Source: Puffinus mauretanicus (lineage: Eukaryota; Chordata; Aves; Procellariiformes; Procellariidae). From it: a stretch of DNA of 64,000 bases. Positions 49,723 to 62,039 of this stretch are shown one piece after another. The position numbers and the translations under genes were made by a program. Positions within the stretch are counted from its first letter, which is position 1; the number at the start of each line of letters is the position of its first letter. Where the stretch lies: positions 3,434,005 to 3,498,004 of the forward strand of contig JAJKFH010003504.1 in NCBI GenBank assembly GCA_023333565.1, in the 5' to 3' direction. The notes under the pieces are model-generated. The model was not told the origin of the DNA, did no database searches, and was given only the letters and a program-made list of their open reading frames with translations.

Positions 49723-52684
49723 TCTCCTATTATATTCAAGTCTATTGTTTATCCTGAACTGATCTGAATTGATTTTTCAAATGATGGAGCAAAGAACTGA
49801 AGAACTGTTTCTTGAAACTCAGACTTAAGCACAGCTGAAGGAAACTCAGAACCTCAGTTATGAGTAAATATGAAATGCCAGCTACAGATGATTTCAAAAT
49901 CTATACTACAGATCATTTAAAGCTTTCTAGCAGATTTTTTCAGCATATCTTTTTCTTTTTTCTTTTTTTTTTTTAATTGCAAGAGGAGAAACTTTCATTT
50001 TTTATATTTCCAAAACATGTGAATGTTTTTCTTTGCCTCTAATTTTTATCTGTACTTTATTGTCCTTTGGTAGGATTTGTTTATTGTGAGGTTTCTGTTA
50101 TTAAATCCAAAAGGATATAAAATTGCCTGAGGATAAAATCTTCATATCCATTTTTTACATGACAGAGATTGGAAAGTACAGAGGAAAAAAACCCAACATC
50201 ACAAGAAATGGTTTGTGCAGTTTCTTTTACGTTTTGATACTATTTAAGATAAGTCTTTTTATAACCAACAGTTAGATAACCTGCTCTTATTGATCCCACA
50301 AATATCCTGTTTACTATTAGTGGATTGCATACAAATGCAGCATAGTTTAAGGACTGTAGGAACAATGATTTACACTCTTACAAGGTTTATCATCAAAAAT
50401 GTGTCATATTGCTTCTCTTTCCTGGGGTAATAATTGAAAGTTATCTAAGCAGGTTATGGGAAATTAAACTTCAAGATGGTTAGGGAGATGCTTTCAATCC
50501 AAGCATTCTTGTGAATACACTAACCGAGCTTCTGGAAGATTTCTACAGCATTCCTTCAAGGAAACACAATCACTGGCACAGACAGTCTTTGGAAAACAAA
50601 GGAGCATAAATTCACCTATTCAAAATTGGAGATTTAATGTGGATTACAGGTATGCAGGCTGGAGGGGGCTGAAGAAATGAGGATATTATGCAACTGCAAG
50701 AAACAAAATATTTTCTATAATAGCAAGATGAGGGAAACAGGTGACAGAACTGAGAAATATGTCATGACGAAAAATAAATTCTTTAAAAAACAGTAGGTTT
50801 TTGGCTTTTGAAATAATTTTGAAATATGGATCAGATTCAGAAAAATTCAGACAAAAAAAGGGGAGAAATAGTCCTTTAAAGAGTCAATCTATTTGTTACC
50901 AACATTTTTTAAAATGCAACAGTATCTTTACATTTTTAAAGCAATGTTTTCATTCTAATATGGACTTTTATTTCAAAAGAAAATTAAGTGGAAATGAATT
51001 GAAACACTTTATTTTTTATTTAAAAGACTTATTTCATTCAATGTTTTGTTTTCTGTTAAAACAGTGTACAATGCGGCAAGCATTTTCCCTTGATTTTTGG
51101 TTCAGCAGGCAAATGAAAAATGCCATTATTTACAAATATCTATTGAGAGCATACTTTGATCCCCTAATAATTTCCCATAGAAATACTGGAGCTTCTTTCT
51201 TTTTTCTAATTCAGACTCAAATAGTGTAATCAACTGGCTTCAACAGTATGGCACAAAACAAAAATTTCATTCCTGTCCCTTGGTGATATTCTGTGGCTTG
51301 TGCTACAACCACTGTCATAGTAAAAAAGAAGAAGAGCCCTTCCTGGTTTAAAAGAAGCGTTTATTATTTGCTCAGTGCATTATAAAAGTTAAACAAATTC
51401 TCCAGCATTCCCCAAGATAACACCAGCAAAAATACCTGCCCAAAGATCAGTGAAATGATTGAAGAGAGATCAGAGGACACCTTTAGTTTCATAATCATAT
51501 AGACAAGAATCTTGTAAATAAATCAATTATTTTTGATCAATTATTATTTATCAATTAATGATGATTCAGACATGCTCTCATCCACCTCCAAAAACAATTT
51601 TCAAGACTGATTAGATGAAAAACACTAAGTCCTTGAAGAAAAAGTTGCTGGGTCAAATGCTTTCCAAAAGCGAACGGACTCTCTGAATGTATTTATATCA
51701 CAGGAGACAAAATTTATGTGTTTGATGGTACAGGCACAGAGTATATCTACATATGATAAGATTTATCAGACTCTACCTGTGCTGCAGCAGTAAGGTGTTG
51801 TAAGAGAAAATCAATCTTAGGCTGTATATTAATTTGTTCTGAACTACATAGGCATCCTGCAGCATTTCAGTTGTTAACAGGGATCTCATATATTAGGTAA
51901 AGAGTAAGGTTACTTTCCTGAGGTCTAACTAGAGGACACGGTAAAGCATGAAATCTCTAGGGAAACTGCAAAACCAGTTTGACCACTTTATTTCTCCAAA
52001 TGAAAGACTAAAAAGGAAACTAATCTCCATCTCAACAATATTTCCAGCTGCAGTAGGTCCAAACTCATTATTTGTTTCACTTAGAGAATAGACTTTCCTA
52101 AAATGTCTTTTTTTCCTGGATACAATGACACAATTTACCGTTTTATTAAAAGTAAGCAGACCTAGAAAAAAAATTTTCACTTTTAAATATGTTGAAACCC
52201 ACAGAATTTAAAACAGGGCTGAACTTGACTTACTGTTTTATCTTGCTCTGCAAAGAAAATAAATAGCTGCCAACTGGATTCCACCTGGATATCTGTTTGT
52301 CTATGTCTCTTCAATACCAAGATAAAATGTGTTTTTATTTGATATAGGCTAGCACAACAAATACTATTATATAAAAGAGTATAGAAGGAAAATTAGTTTG
52401 TAGTGTTCATAGGCATTAGGATAATAAAGGAATGTCCAGACTATGCTCTGAGGAGATTTAACACAAGAAAACATATTACAATGACAATGAAAATGGCCTT
52501 ACAATGAAATTATCTTGTAACGGAAGAAGAAACACCCTTCTTTTGTCCTGGAGTGAGACAATATCACCCCTGGAGCGTCAGACAACAGGCTTTAAGTATA
52601 TGAAAAATACATATGACTCATCAAGAAAAATACATCAAGTGAATCTAGTCTGGAGTAGAAGAACAGAGCAGCAGTAATAAGGCT
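49723..52684. other. Unassigned AT-rich sequence
   Basis: A 142-codon plus-strand frame at 50801-51229 is long for such AT-rich DNA but shows no motif, only Phe/Lys/Ile-rich composition. It is treated as chance. Confidence 0.4.
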
Positions 52685-53681
52685 TTTCATGTTATCTTCT
52701 ACAACAGTCTCAAAAGCAAGCTAAGACAAAATGTCCTGGGTGAAATTCTTGTCAGACAGAAAACTGATTGTGAATAGAAGTCAGAGAGTAATTACCAGGA
52801 AGTTATACCAGTAGATAAACTTGAAAGATTTATCAAGTGCAGTTCCTCCAGGAGTCTGTCCAGGACCCAGTACTAACCATATTTCTGTCCTATCATCCTT
52901 GTCATTAATATGTACAGACATTGAATTTTCAGCTGATAAAAATAGAAGGAACTGGGACTGAAATTCAGTGTGATCTTGATAAACTGAAAAAGTGGCCTGA
53001 CAGAGCAAAATTCAGAAAAATATTGCACTTTAATAGGAATTATTAGCTTTGCAAATGGAGAAAAACTGCTTAGAAAACAGTTCTTCCAAAATGCAGGAAT
53101 CTGAAAGAACCACATGTGACACAAAAGTCAACAATATAGCCTGCAGGGCACATGAAGTAATCTTTCTGCTCTCCGTAGCCTATTTAGTTCTCAGCAGGAG
53201 TTGTGTGTGTAGTTTTAGGCACCACAATGAACAGCTCAAAGTCCAGAAGAAAGCAACAAAAGTAATGACCAGAGGACTGTAAAATGTGGCTCAAGAGGAA
53301 GAGGTGAAGAGATTGAGGTTTTTGATCCAAAGAAGAAAAAGCAGAAGAATCCCACAATAGTAGTTTTAAAATATATCAATGGTATCTGCAAAGAGGAAGG
53401 AAACCAATTGTTCAAGTTCACTGAGACTGGGAAAATCGTCAAGATCTCAAACCTGCAGAAAGGAAAATTTTATTCAGACAATAGGAAAAGTTTTCTAATA
53501 GACAAGACAATAAAACATTGAAAAAAGATGGCTTAAGAAACCTGTGGAATTGAAGGTTTCTGAAAGACATGTTAGACAAACTTCAGTCAAAATGGTCTAC
53601 ATAATAATTATTTGGGCTGAAAGGTAAATAAAAGACACTTTTATGGTGCTTTCCTGCCATATTTTCTGTGATTCTAGGAAA
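52685..53681 (+). mobile_element. Ancient CR1 LINE, reverse-transcriptase region to 3' end
   Basis: Heavily diverged but ordered CR1 landmarks are present: CCTCCAGGAGTCTGTCCAGGACCCAG near 52845 (the PQG-VLGP block), a GCTGATAAAAATAGAAGGAA block near 52931 (the ADD region), AAGTCCAGAAGAAAGCAACA near 53240, and a terminal TTCTGTGATTCTAGG near 53667. No frame is open. It is much older than the copies at 26816 or 62040. Confidence 0.7.
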
Positions 53682-53899
53682 CCAAACTCTTTTCCCTTTA
53701 TCTGTCATTTACCTCCACCAAGGGCAAGCACTTCACTCATGGAAAACATTCTGCACTGTAGGTTCTACCACAGTATTTGTAGTGTGGGCTGCAGCTGTGC
53801 TATAGTCTGAGAAAATCAAGACAACAAAGCTGTTTTTCATACAGCTCCCTTAATTTGTACATCATGGAGCCCCTGACAAAGGAAACATCACTGTTTTCA
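53682..53899. other. Unassigned sequence
   Basis: Nothing recognisable. Confidence 0.5.
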
Positions 53900-54005
53900 T
53901 AAGCGAGTTATGAAAATTATGAAACTTGCCCAAAGTCAATCACAGAGACAGTGGCAGAAAGAAGAGACATTACGTCTCTCAAGTTCTTATCTCCTCCTCT
54001 CTGTA
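53900..54005 (-). repeat. MIR-like SINE remnant
   Basis: GAAACTTGCCCAAAGTCAAT, CACAGAGACAGTGGCAGAAA and TTCTTATCTCCTCCTCTCTG match the antisense MIR order GACTTGCCCAAGGTCAC, AGTGGCAGAGCTGGG, CTGACTCC. Confidence 0.6.
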
Positions 54006-57000
54006 ATGTAATAGGTAGACTGGTTCACTGACTCATTCATTTGATTCATGCTGTATATCTTTGAATTCTATAATTGGCCATTTTTTAAACATCATCTCAC
54101 CTTTACACCCTATCATAAGCATGCAAAGAAGACCTTGAGCAACCTAATGTTACCTGGAATTTGGCCTTGCTTTTAGTAGGGGAAGGTGGACCAGGGCACC
54201 AAGAGTGCTCATCTGGCAACTTAAATTATTCAGTGCTCTATGGCTCTCTAACGGGACAAGACAACTCCTTCACACAGATTCTTATATAATAATATTTTGA
54301 ACGTACCTCATGGAGCTGGTTGAAGCTAGTTTAGAGTGAAGTGGAGGTACTGTGACCTGCGACGGCAGTCACATACACATCGCTATAAGTAGAGCAGGAC
54401 AAGATGTGCCAGAAAAAGAAGGATGAACTCCAACACAAACACACTCTCATCTTCCCTTCTGGAGCCAGGACTGGCCAGATGATCCTGCCTGCAGAGAAAA
54501 AAGTCCACACCATGCCTATCTGTAAAAAGGAACCATCTAGACCAAACAGAGGTGCTTGTTTGTAGAATAAGCTAGTGTTGGTTATCAAACTCTCATTCTG
54601 CCTCACTTTCTCTCACCATTTGGTACTGTAATTCTACATGTAACATCACTACACCAAACACAATGTTCTGGCTGGGACCAAAGAGCTGCTGGACCTGGCC
54701 AGCTAATGTTGCATAAAGACTGCTGCGGAGCCAGGACCTAAACCCCAGTCTCCAGTGACAAACTGTTAACGCTGAACCAAGTTTGCCTAAATAAATTGCC
54801 TTTCCCCTTGAATTCTTCTTCTTTCCCTGCCCTCTTTTAATACTGCATTTTGTTTTCTTCATTTCAGATGGGCTATGCACATACAGAGACTACTTATTCA
54901 AGGACAAAAAACGTGCATGTAGTGAGACATTTTCTATCATTGCATAATGACAATTGAGCTAGAACAAAAAAAAAATGATTGAAGCAAAAAGAAAACAAGA
55001 ATAACTTCCTCATCTTTTACTTCCCCTTAAAAACTGTCCCTAACTACTTGGTGTGTTTCTGAAGTGTTCCTCATATTCCATTTGACTTGAAAATGTGTCG
55101 TGCAGAACATCTGAATAATCTCATTAAGAAAGATGCTCATTTGGCATTGGGTATGTTTCAAACAAATAAAACTTCTATGAATTACAAAGAGGGTAAAAAT
55201 ATAATTTATTCTTGGTTTAGCTTTTCAGTATTGACAAACAATCATTATTTACAATAAGTAAAAGACACACAGTACATTGGTACACACCTCCTATTGCCTA
55301 TACAAGGAGACAAAATCTTTCCTCTCAGGCCATGCCTGCTTAAAATCCACCCTGCCAATTTTTTAGCTGTGGTCAATTAAACATTGCTCTGTCATGGGAG
55401 GCATACCATTACTCACAGACGCTCAGCCGACTGCAAAACACAAGCAGACTGTCACAGACTTGTGGGTGTTTGACAACCTGCTCTGCACAGCTGCGCGCCG
55501 AGAATGCAGGACTGAGCACCGTCCAGTTCAGCTCCTGTGATGTATAATTACTTTTATGCTGTTATCATAAAGATGTCACCCTCTCTGTAATTAAATCTGT
55601 GCATCATTAAATAGTCACTGCTTCATTATTTACAAAAGCAGTGAATTTAATTTCTCATGATACTATTCTCTGAAAGTATTTTAATGATTTGACATATTTT
55701 AATTAGCTCCAAAATAGCGTTCTTGTATCAACTCTACCAGAAAGAACTTCCTACATTTAGAACAATGACAACTGCCTGGGATTTCAAGGGATCAGTGTTC
55801 ATCTGTCCTGTATACTTTCAGCATGTCAAAGATGTCCATTTTATTCTTTTACCGGCTGTCAAAAATGAACTGTACTAAACCATTCAGAAAAAGAATTTCT
55901 CCATCTGCGGATAGTTGTTCCCACCACGTTTCACCAAAGTTTCAAAGCCCTGTTTCTTCCATTTCTAAAATACATCTGGAAGGTCACTGATGTCTTTAGA
56001 CTGAGTCCATCCACCTATGGCAAATGCAAAGCAAAACTGCAGCTTCAAAACCACCCGACTGCAATGTCACTGCAACAGCAGCTCTCTGTTGTCACCCCAA
56101 ATCAATGCCTGAAAATCATCAAGAAAAGTCCTGTCACCAGCAAGGAAGCTAATGGTGTGAGCACGTACAGGGCACTGAGCTGGGCTAAGCATGTCATGCA
56201 GACGTAAGCACAGCTTAGGTAACATGTAAGCACAACTGAAACATAATGTTTAGGTCAGACGTAGATACAGCAACCATCCCCTGATGTCTTCATCTCTCCC
56301 TCTTAAAAGAGGTTTTTGTGGCTTATTGCTGCCTGCAGATTATCTTGGTCACAAATACTGAGGTTGATTTGGAGCGACAGCATACTCAAGGAGCTGAAAG
56401 CAGTAGCCCACTAACACTCCCTCTCCATTTATCCCTATCCATGCCCCTGCATGTAAATGTTTTTCTTTCCCTGACTTTACAGTCTACCAGTTTGTAGGAA
56501 TGCTTTGAGCTTTCCTACAATGGGAAACCACTGTGGGCTTCCCAGCCTGGGCACTGCTACACGCCACATGAGATGCTCTGGAGTGATCTTAGAACCTGCT
56601 CTTGGGCAGCTGAGTGCCTCCTCCTACGCACGGGGGCAAACAGAGCTGGGAGGACTGCTTTTGCCACTGCCCTGTGCATTGCAGTCATTAAAGGTGCTAA
56701 ACCAGGGTGCTTAAATGCAAGTTACTGTAATTGGAAAAGAGTGACTTTCATTCAGGCATGGGACTTTTTCTAAAATACTAAGCCTCTTCCATTGGTAAAT
56801 GTCCCCATTTCTGTTACTAATAACAGGAAGAGATATTAAACAGGACCTCTAAAATACAACTCATTAGGTAGTAATTACACATCTGAGAAATGGTGTTTCT
56901 CTATCATGTAGCAGTACACAAGGTCAGTACTCAGTGCTGACCAACCTGATACAGCAACACGATTCAGGGTGAAACAAGCAGATTCCACCCAAAAATGCAC

Positions 57001-57801
57001 ATGTAGTGCTGCATCCTACAGCCAAGAGAAGCCCACAGCACCCATTCACAAGGGTTCTCCGCACTAAGGGCCACTGAGAAGCTGCCTGCTACTGGCAGAA
57101 TAACCCAGCTCATGGCTGTCTTGGACTCATTGTTACTTCAAGAGCTAAAGCCCTGTGACAAGGATGCCATGCCTCCATCAAGACCATGACTACTACGTTC
57201 ACAAGTAACTAGCACAGAACCAAAGGAACAGGAAGAAATTTCCAACAAGCACTTTGACCTTCTTTATCCCCCTGCTCTCACCAGTAAAACAAACACCCAA
57301 AAAATCCAAACAACTGAAATCCTTTTTTTTTTATGCTATTTTCAGCTGACCCAGTTTGTGACAGAAGAAAAATTGTGAACCTTGAGGACCAAATTCCAGA
57401 GCATTCAGACACAGAGTTTTTGCATTGTTTTCAATGCAAGGAGGAGCAGCAGCTATGGCGCAGTTCTAACCATTCATGAAGATATATTAGACAGGATCAT
57501 CCCCTCCTCCTTCTCTATCAACTGTTCTGAATGTTTCTAAATAATACCCATGGACTGCTCTGACTCTAAAGTAGACAGATAGGGCATGATCTAGCACTTG
57601 GCAGACTGGCTTGCTGATGTTGCAGTGAGTTTGCCTGACTCTTGGGCCCTAGTTGCAAAAAGTGAAAAACAGTAGTTTAATTTAGTGGAACATGTGTTTG
57701 CAGTTCCTTTTTTTATTACCATAGAATCCTGACTCAATAAAATTAAGCCAAGGTTTTCCATCCTTTTAGGACCTGGAAATTACATTTAGGCACTTATTTA
57801 A
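54006..57801. other. Unassigned sequence
   Basis: No gene. The part 55540-55720 is AT-rich, non-repetitive and dense in TAATTA/ATTAAAT cores, as conserved non-coding elements often are. This cannot be verified here. Confidence 0.35.
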
Positions 57802-57815
57802 GTGCACCGGTGCAC
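57802..57815. other. Perfect 14-bp palindrome
   Basis: GTGCACCGGTGCAC equals its own reverse complement and lies beside TTTAGGCACTTATTTA, a scrap of the decayed dispersed motif. Confidence 0.6.
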
Positions 57816-60800
57816 CCACAAATTTCTCTCTAGGCAAGCTACAGATGCTCAAAACATATGGATCGCTGGATACGTTCATTTGGATACTTCCAGCCTTCAC
57901 CCTGCAGCCATTTCTGCACATGCCTAACAGGATTTGAATTAAGTCAGAAGAGCTGAAGTCAGAAGCGCCTAGGTAAATACAAGCCAGCCTGTGTTAGCAC
58001 TTAGGAGACCAGTTTTGGTTAGAGTAATTGGGTTTAGATTTCACAGTCTTAACAAAGAATGTCAAAATGTACCAATCTGATTTAAATTGACGGTGTCCCT
58101 TCCCATTTTTCCTCTCCCCACTGCAGAGCATGATCCAGCCCTCACCCTCCTTCTCCCGCAAAATGTTTCAAGTTTCTTTTGCCCAAGATCCTTTCTACTG
58201 TTGTAGAAAATACTGTTCATTAGCATAACAGGTTTTGTAAATAAGGCCATAAGAAAAAAAATGCATTTCCTAAATGTCAGTCATAGGGATCCAGATTACA
58301 GTTAGTGCAATTTGAACGTGTTCATCCTTATCAAACAGGAATAAATGCTTTGCTAGCTGGTCCTGCCAGTCAGAAAATGCCAGAACATCAAGGACATAAA
58401 AGCCAACAGCAACAAAATGGACACCAGTGCATTTCATATATTTAGGGAACAAACAAAGTGCTGCTAGAAAAACGAGATTATAATCAATGTTACCAGCTTC
58501 TCAAAATTTCATTGCCCGTCTCAGGAATAATCTGATTTACAAAATTTCCCAAATTCTTGATTTCCCAAGAATCTTAACTTTCACTGTCTCCTAATCCTCA
58601 TTTCTTTTGAGAAAATACTCTTCTTTAGAATTAAAAATAGTATATAAATCACATCCTTGGGGCTGATGACTGCAATGAGAGATTTCATCTAGTCTTGTTA
58701 ATAAAACTTGGAGCTCATATCCCAGTTTCTGACAGAATTTGTATCTGGCATCCACACATGTTTTTTGAGTTTACCATCAAGAAGAAACATGGTCCAAAAA
58801 CTGGAGCATTGCTCTGCATTTCAAGAGACACAGATTCAGGTCCTCAAAGCACACAGGGTTCAGACAGGTTGGCACCAAGCAATTCCAAGAGGGGTCTTAC
58901 TGTCGAAATTAAGAAAAAAATGTATTCAGACTTCAGCTGGCAACGCTGACATTCCTAATTCACTCTGACAGGCCCTTCTGCAGTTTTTCAGACAGGTTTA
59001 AAAGAAGACTTCTGCAAATGCATATGCAAGGATGAGGAGTGTTCACCATTCTGCCAGGGAACATTTTTCAAGCAATTTCATAGAGTGGGATCTCATATAA
59101 CTCTCTCACATACATGTTTTGCAGAGATCTTGTCATGCTATGTGCTGGTTTTAATAAAAAAAGAAAAACAGGTATTTTGGGACATGATTCACCTGACCAT
59201 TACTTAATATTTATATTTGGATGAGATCAGTTCTTTTTTCAGGAGTGCTCTTTTCTCTCCAATCTCTCCTCAGAGAGAGTCTGTGTATTTCTTGGAGTTC
59301 CAGTTGGGGAAATCATCCTTTACTTCAAATAAAAATGATGTGCTGTGTCAGACTTCAAGATCCAGATCCCCAACCACAATGATAAGTGACATTACCATCC
59401 ATGTATTTGCACTCTTAAAAAGGCACCAGATGAACCAACCCATACTGTCTGAACAAGCAGAAGGTGAACATAAGGAGATGTACTCACTGGTAAGATAGAG
59501 TTAAGAGCAAAGAATGGGGAAAAAAACCTAAGAATACAACTTGTGGGGAAGGGAAAGGGGGTATATACTCTGTAAGACAAACAGTTTTAATATTGGTCTG
59601 TAAAAGACCCTCAAGTCAGTTTGAGAATTGTGTCTCTTTTCTCCTTAACTAAGTGTCTGTTCTCTTTCCAAGGTGTTCAAAAGCCCTTTTGAAATCTACC
59701 TTGGAAGGCAGCCAACAAGTCTCTGCCACTGTGTAGAGGATCTGCAGCTGAATACTAATTGACTTCATCGTGTAATACTCTGAGGTTTGATCTATGCACC
59801 CAATGCAGAAAAGAAGAGAGACTGAGCTTTGAGTAACTTACTTTGATAAAGTAAACATCATGAAACAGAAGACTGTGACTAGTTAATATGAATCACCTTT
59901 GCCATCCAAATGGCACAACGCAGATATCCTACCAGAGCTCTGGGAGACTGGATATCTTCTGTTCTCCTGGTAGTTATAGCATAGATCAAACCTGCAGAAC
60001 TTTTTCCCTTCCACAACCAGAGGGCTGCAATACATAGCAGACTGTAGAAAAGACCCTTTAAAACATATAAAAACAGTGAACTGTAGGTCAGGGACAGAGT
60101 AGAAAGTCCTTCAGCTACCTTTGCTGCTTCAGTGTATCATGGAAACTTGCTTGCATTAACAAGCTCAGTATCATGCCCTTCTAATGCCACTAGTATTCAT
60201 CTAAGAGATAAAAAAGTGCCATGCTGAGGGCTCTGGGCAGCTCCTCCTTTTGCAAGATCAAGAGTTTCTGAAAGACTTCTGCCAATTCAGACAAAGCCAG
60301 CTATCACCCAGCCTTTGACAACCACAGAGCAAGAGAAAACACAGCTGAGAATTTTTTTTTTCCACTGTATATTCAATCTGCATAGGCGCTACATAATGTC
60401 TTGCAGCTAGGATTTGGCTGTGAATAAAAATCCAGATAAAAAGAGAACATAGGGAAGAAGCAGGCGACTCTCGGGTCAACAGGCCCAATCTAAGCTCATA
60501 GACCTTTTTGTGCCTCAGTTTGGATATCTAAGCATAATATTTCCCCAACTCAGAAGGACACCGCACAGCTGGGAAACGGCTTGGGCAACTGAGTGAAGTG
60601 CACGTAGACGAATCCTGTTATCTTGAAGAAGTCTTAAACAGGAGTTTGACAGCTCATTTATCATCATTAGTCTTTGCCAGGGACTCTTGGATTAAGTTTG
60701 TTGAATGTTCTGCTAGTATTTGCTCCAAAATCACAAAATCACTAACATACAATTTTGAGTCAGGGTATTGATTGAGCCACACTTTCTTACTTGTAATTAT

Positions 60801-62039
60801 TGATGAATCAACGATATCTGTTCAGGCCGGAATATGTTCAGCTATCCATTATCTTTCATGACTCTACATGTGTTTATTAAAGAATTGATAGTTAACTGTC
60901 TAAATCAAAAATATCATTGGCCATTTTGCCCATAGTAAATGTAAGACATCATAATTTGTCGGAAAAAAGAAGATGACTCCCCCCATTCTACCAGGCACAG
61001 GCCAAGCGATGGAGAATGGAGTCTTAATAACTGAGTCTGTTTGGACAGACACTCAGTGAAGAAAGCCAGATGTAAGTCATAAGGCTAATCAAATGACTAT
61101 CAATAATCAGTATGATTAACCTGGGACCACTTGAAGTAAAGATCTGTAAAAAGGTATTAACCTGAAGAGCTCATAAACTGGAAAAATGAATTTTGGAGAG
61201 TTAAAAATGGAAGTAAGCAGATGCTCCCAAAATGCACCCCGTCTCAGAATTTTATGTATACTGATCTACCACTTATTTTTATTTACCCTGAAAATTCTTA
61301 TACATATCTAAACCTTTAAAGGCACAACAGAGGCAATTCTTGAGGAGTGATCAAAAAAGAAAGCAGACCTGTTTAGGAAAGATGTGAAGACTGACAAAGG
61401 AAGAGAAAGGAAGGTCAGCTTCATTGACAAAAGCAAATACGTTGGGACTAGCATAGGAAAACAGAGATGTAAACAGGTAATGATGGCAGGGTAGGTGGAA
61501 ATCAAAAATGAGAAACTCAGGGATGACAGAGTGAAATGTAGATTTGGACAGACAGAAGCATATAGCTCTGTGTTATGTAATGCTCAATCTGTGGCTGCCC
61601 CTTGCTAACATCAGATCACAACCAACAAAGAACATAATCTGACAGGAAAAGAAGTTTGCAGAAATGCACATAGACAATTCAGATCTTCAACCCACAATAT
61701 CTTGCATTCTGGCAGAAAAAAAAAAAAACATAAGAAGCTTTATTAAAATGGAAATTTTCAAAAACAAAACATCAGTTTCAGCAAGTAACTGGCACATTTT
61801 CCTAAAGAAAAGTACAAAGAGTATTCTATCCTATTCCAGATCACTTACAGACATTTATAAAGTGAGTCTCATATTTGTGTAACTTCAGCAGTTTCTCTCC
61901 TGTTCATTATTGAAGGTATGTCAGAGGGTTGGGGCATTTTATGGAAAGTGACTGGCTGATCTGGCTTTCCTTTGGATTTATCAGTAACAGGATTTCTTCT
62001 TCTTGTTGAAGTTGCCTGAAGTACTTCCTAAGTTACACA
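57816..62039. other. Unassigned sequence
   Basis: No gene or clear repeat; only short open frames. Confidence 0.5.

Noticed and set aside
50801..51229. 142-codon Phe/Lys-rich frame
   Set aside because: No motif, no splice signals at its ends and AT-driven composition. Long, but plausible by chance in a 64-kb window.
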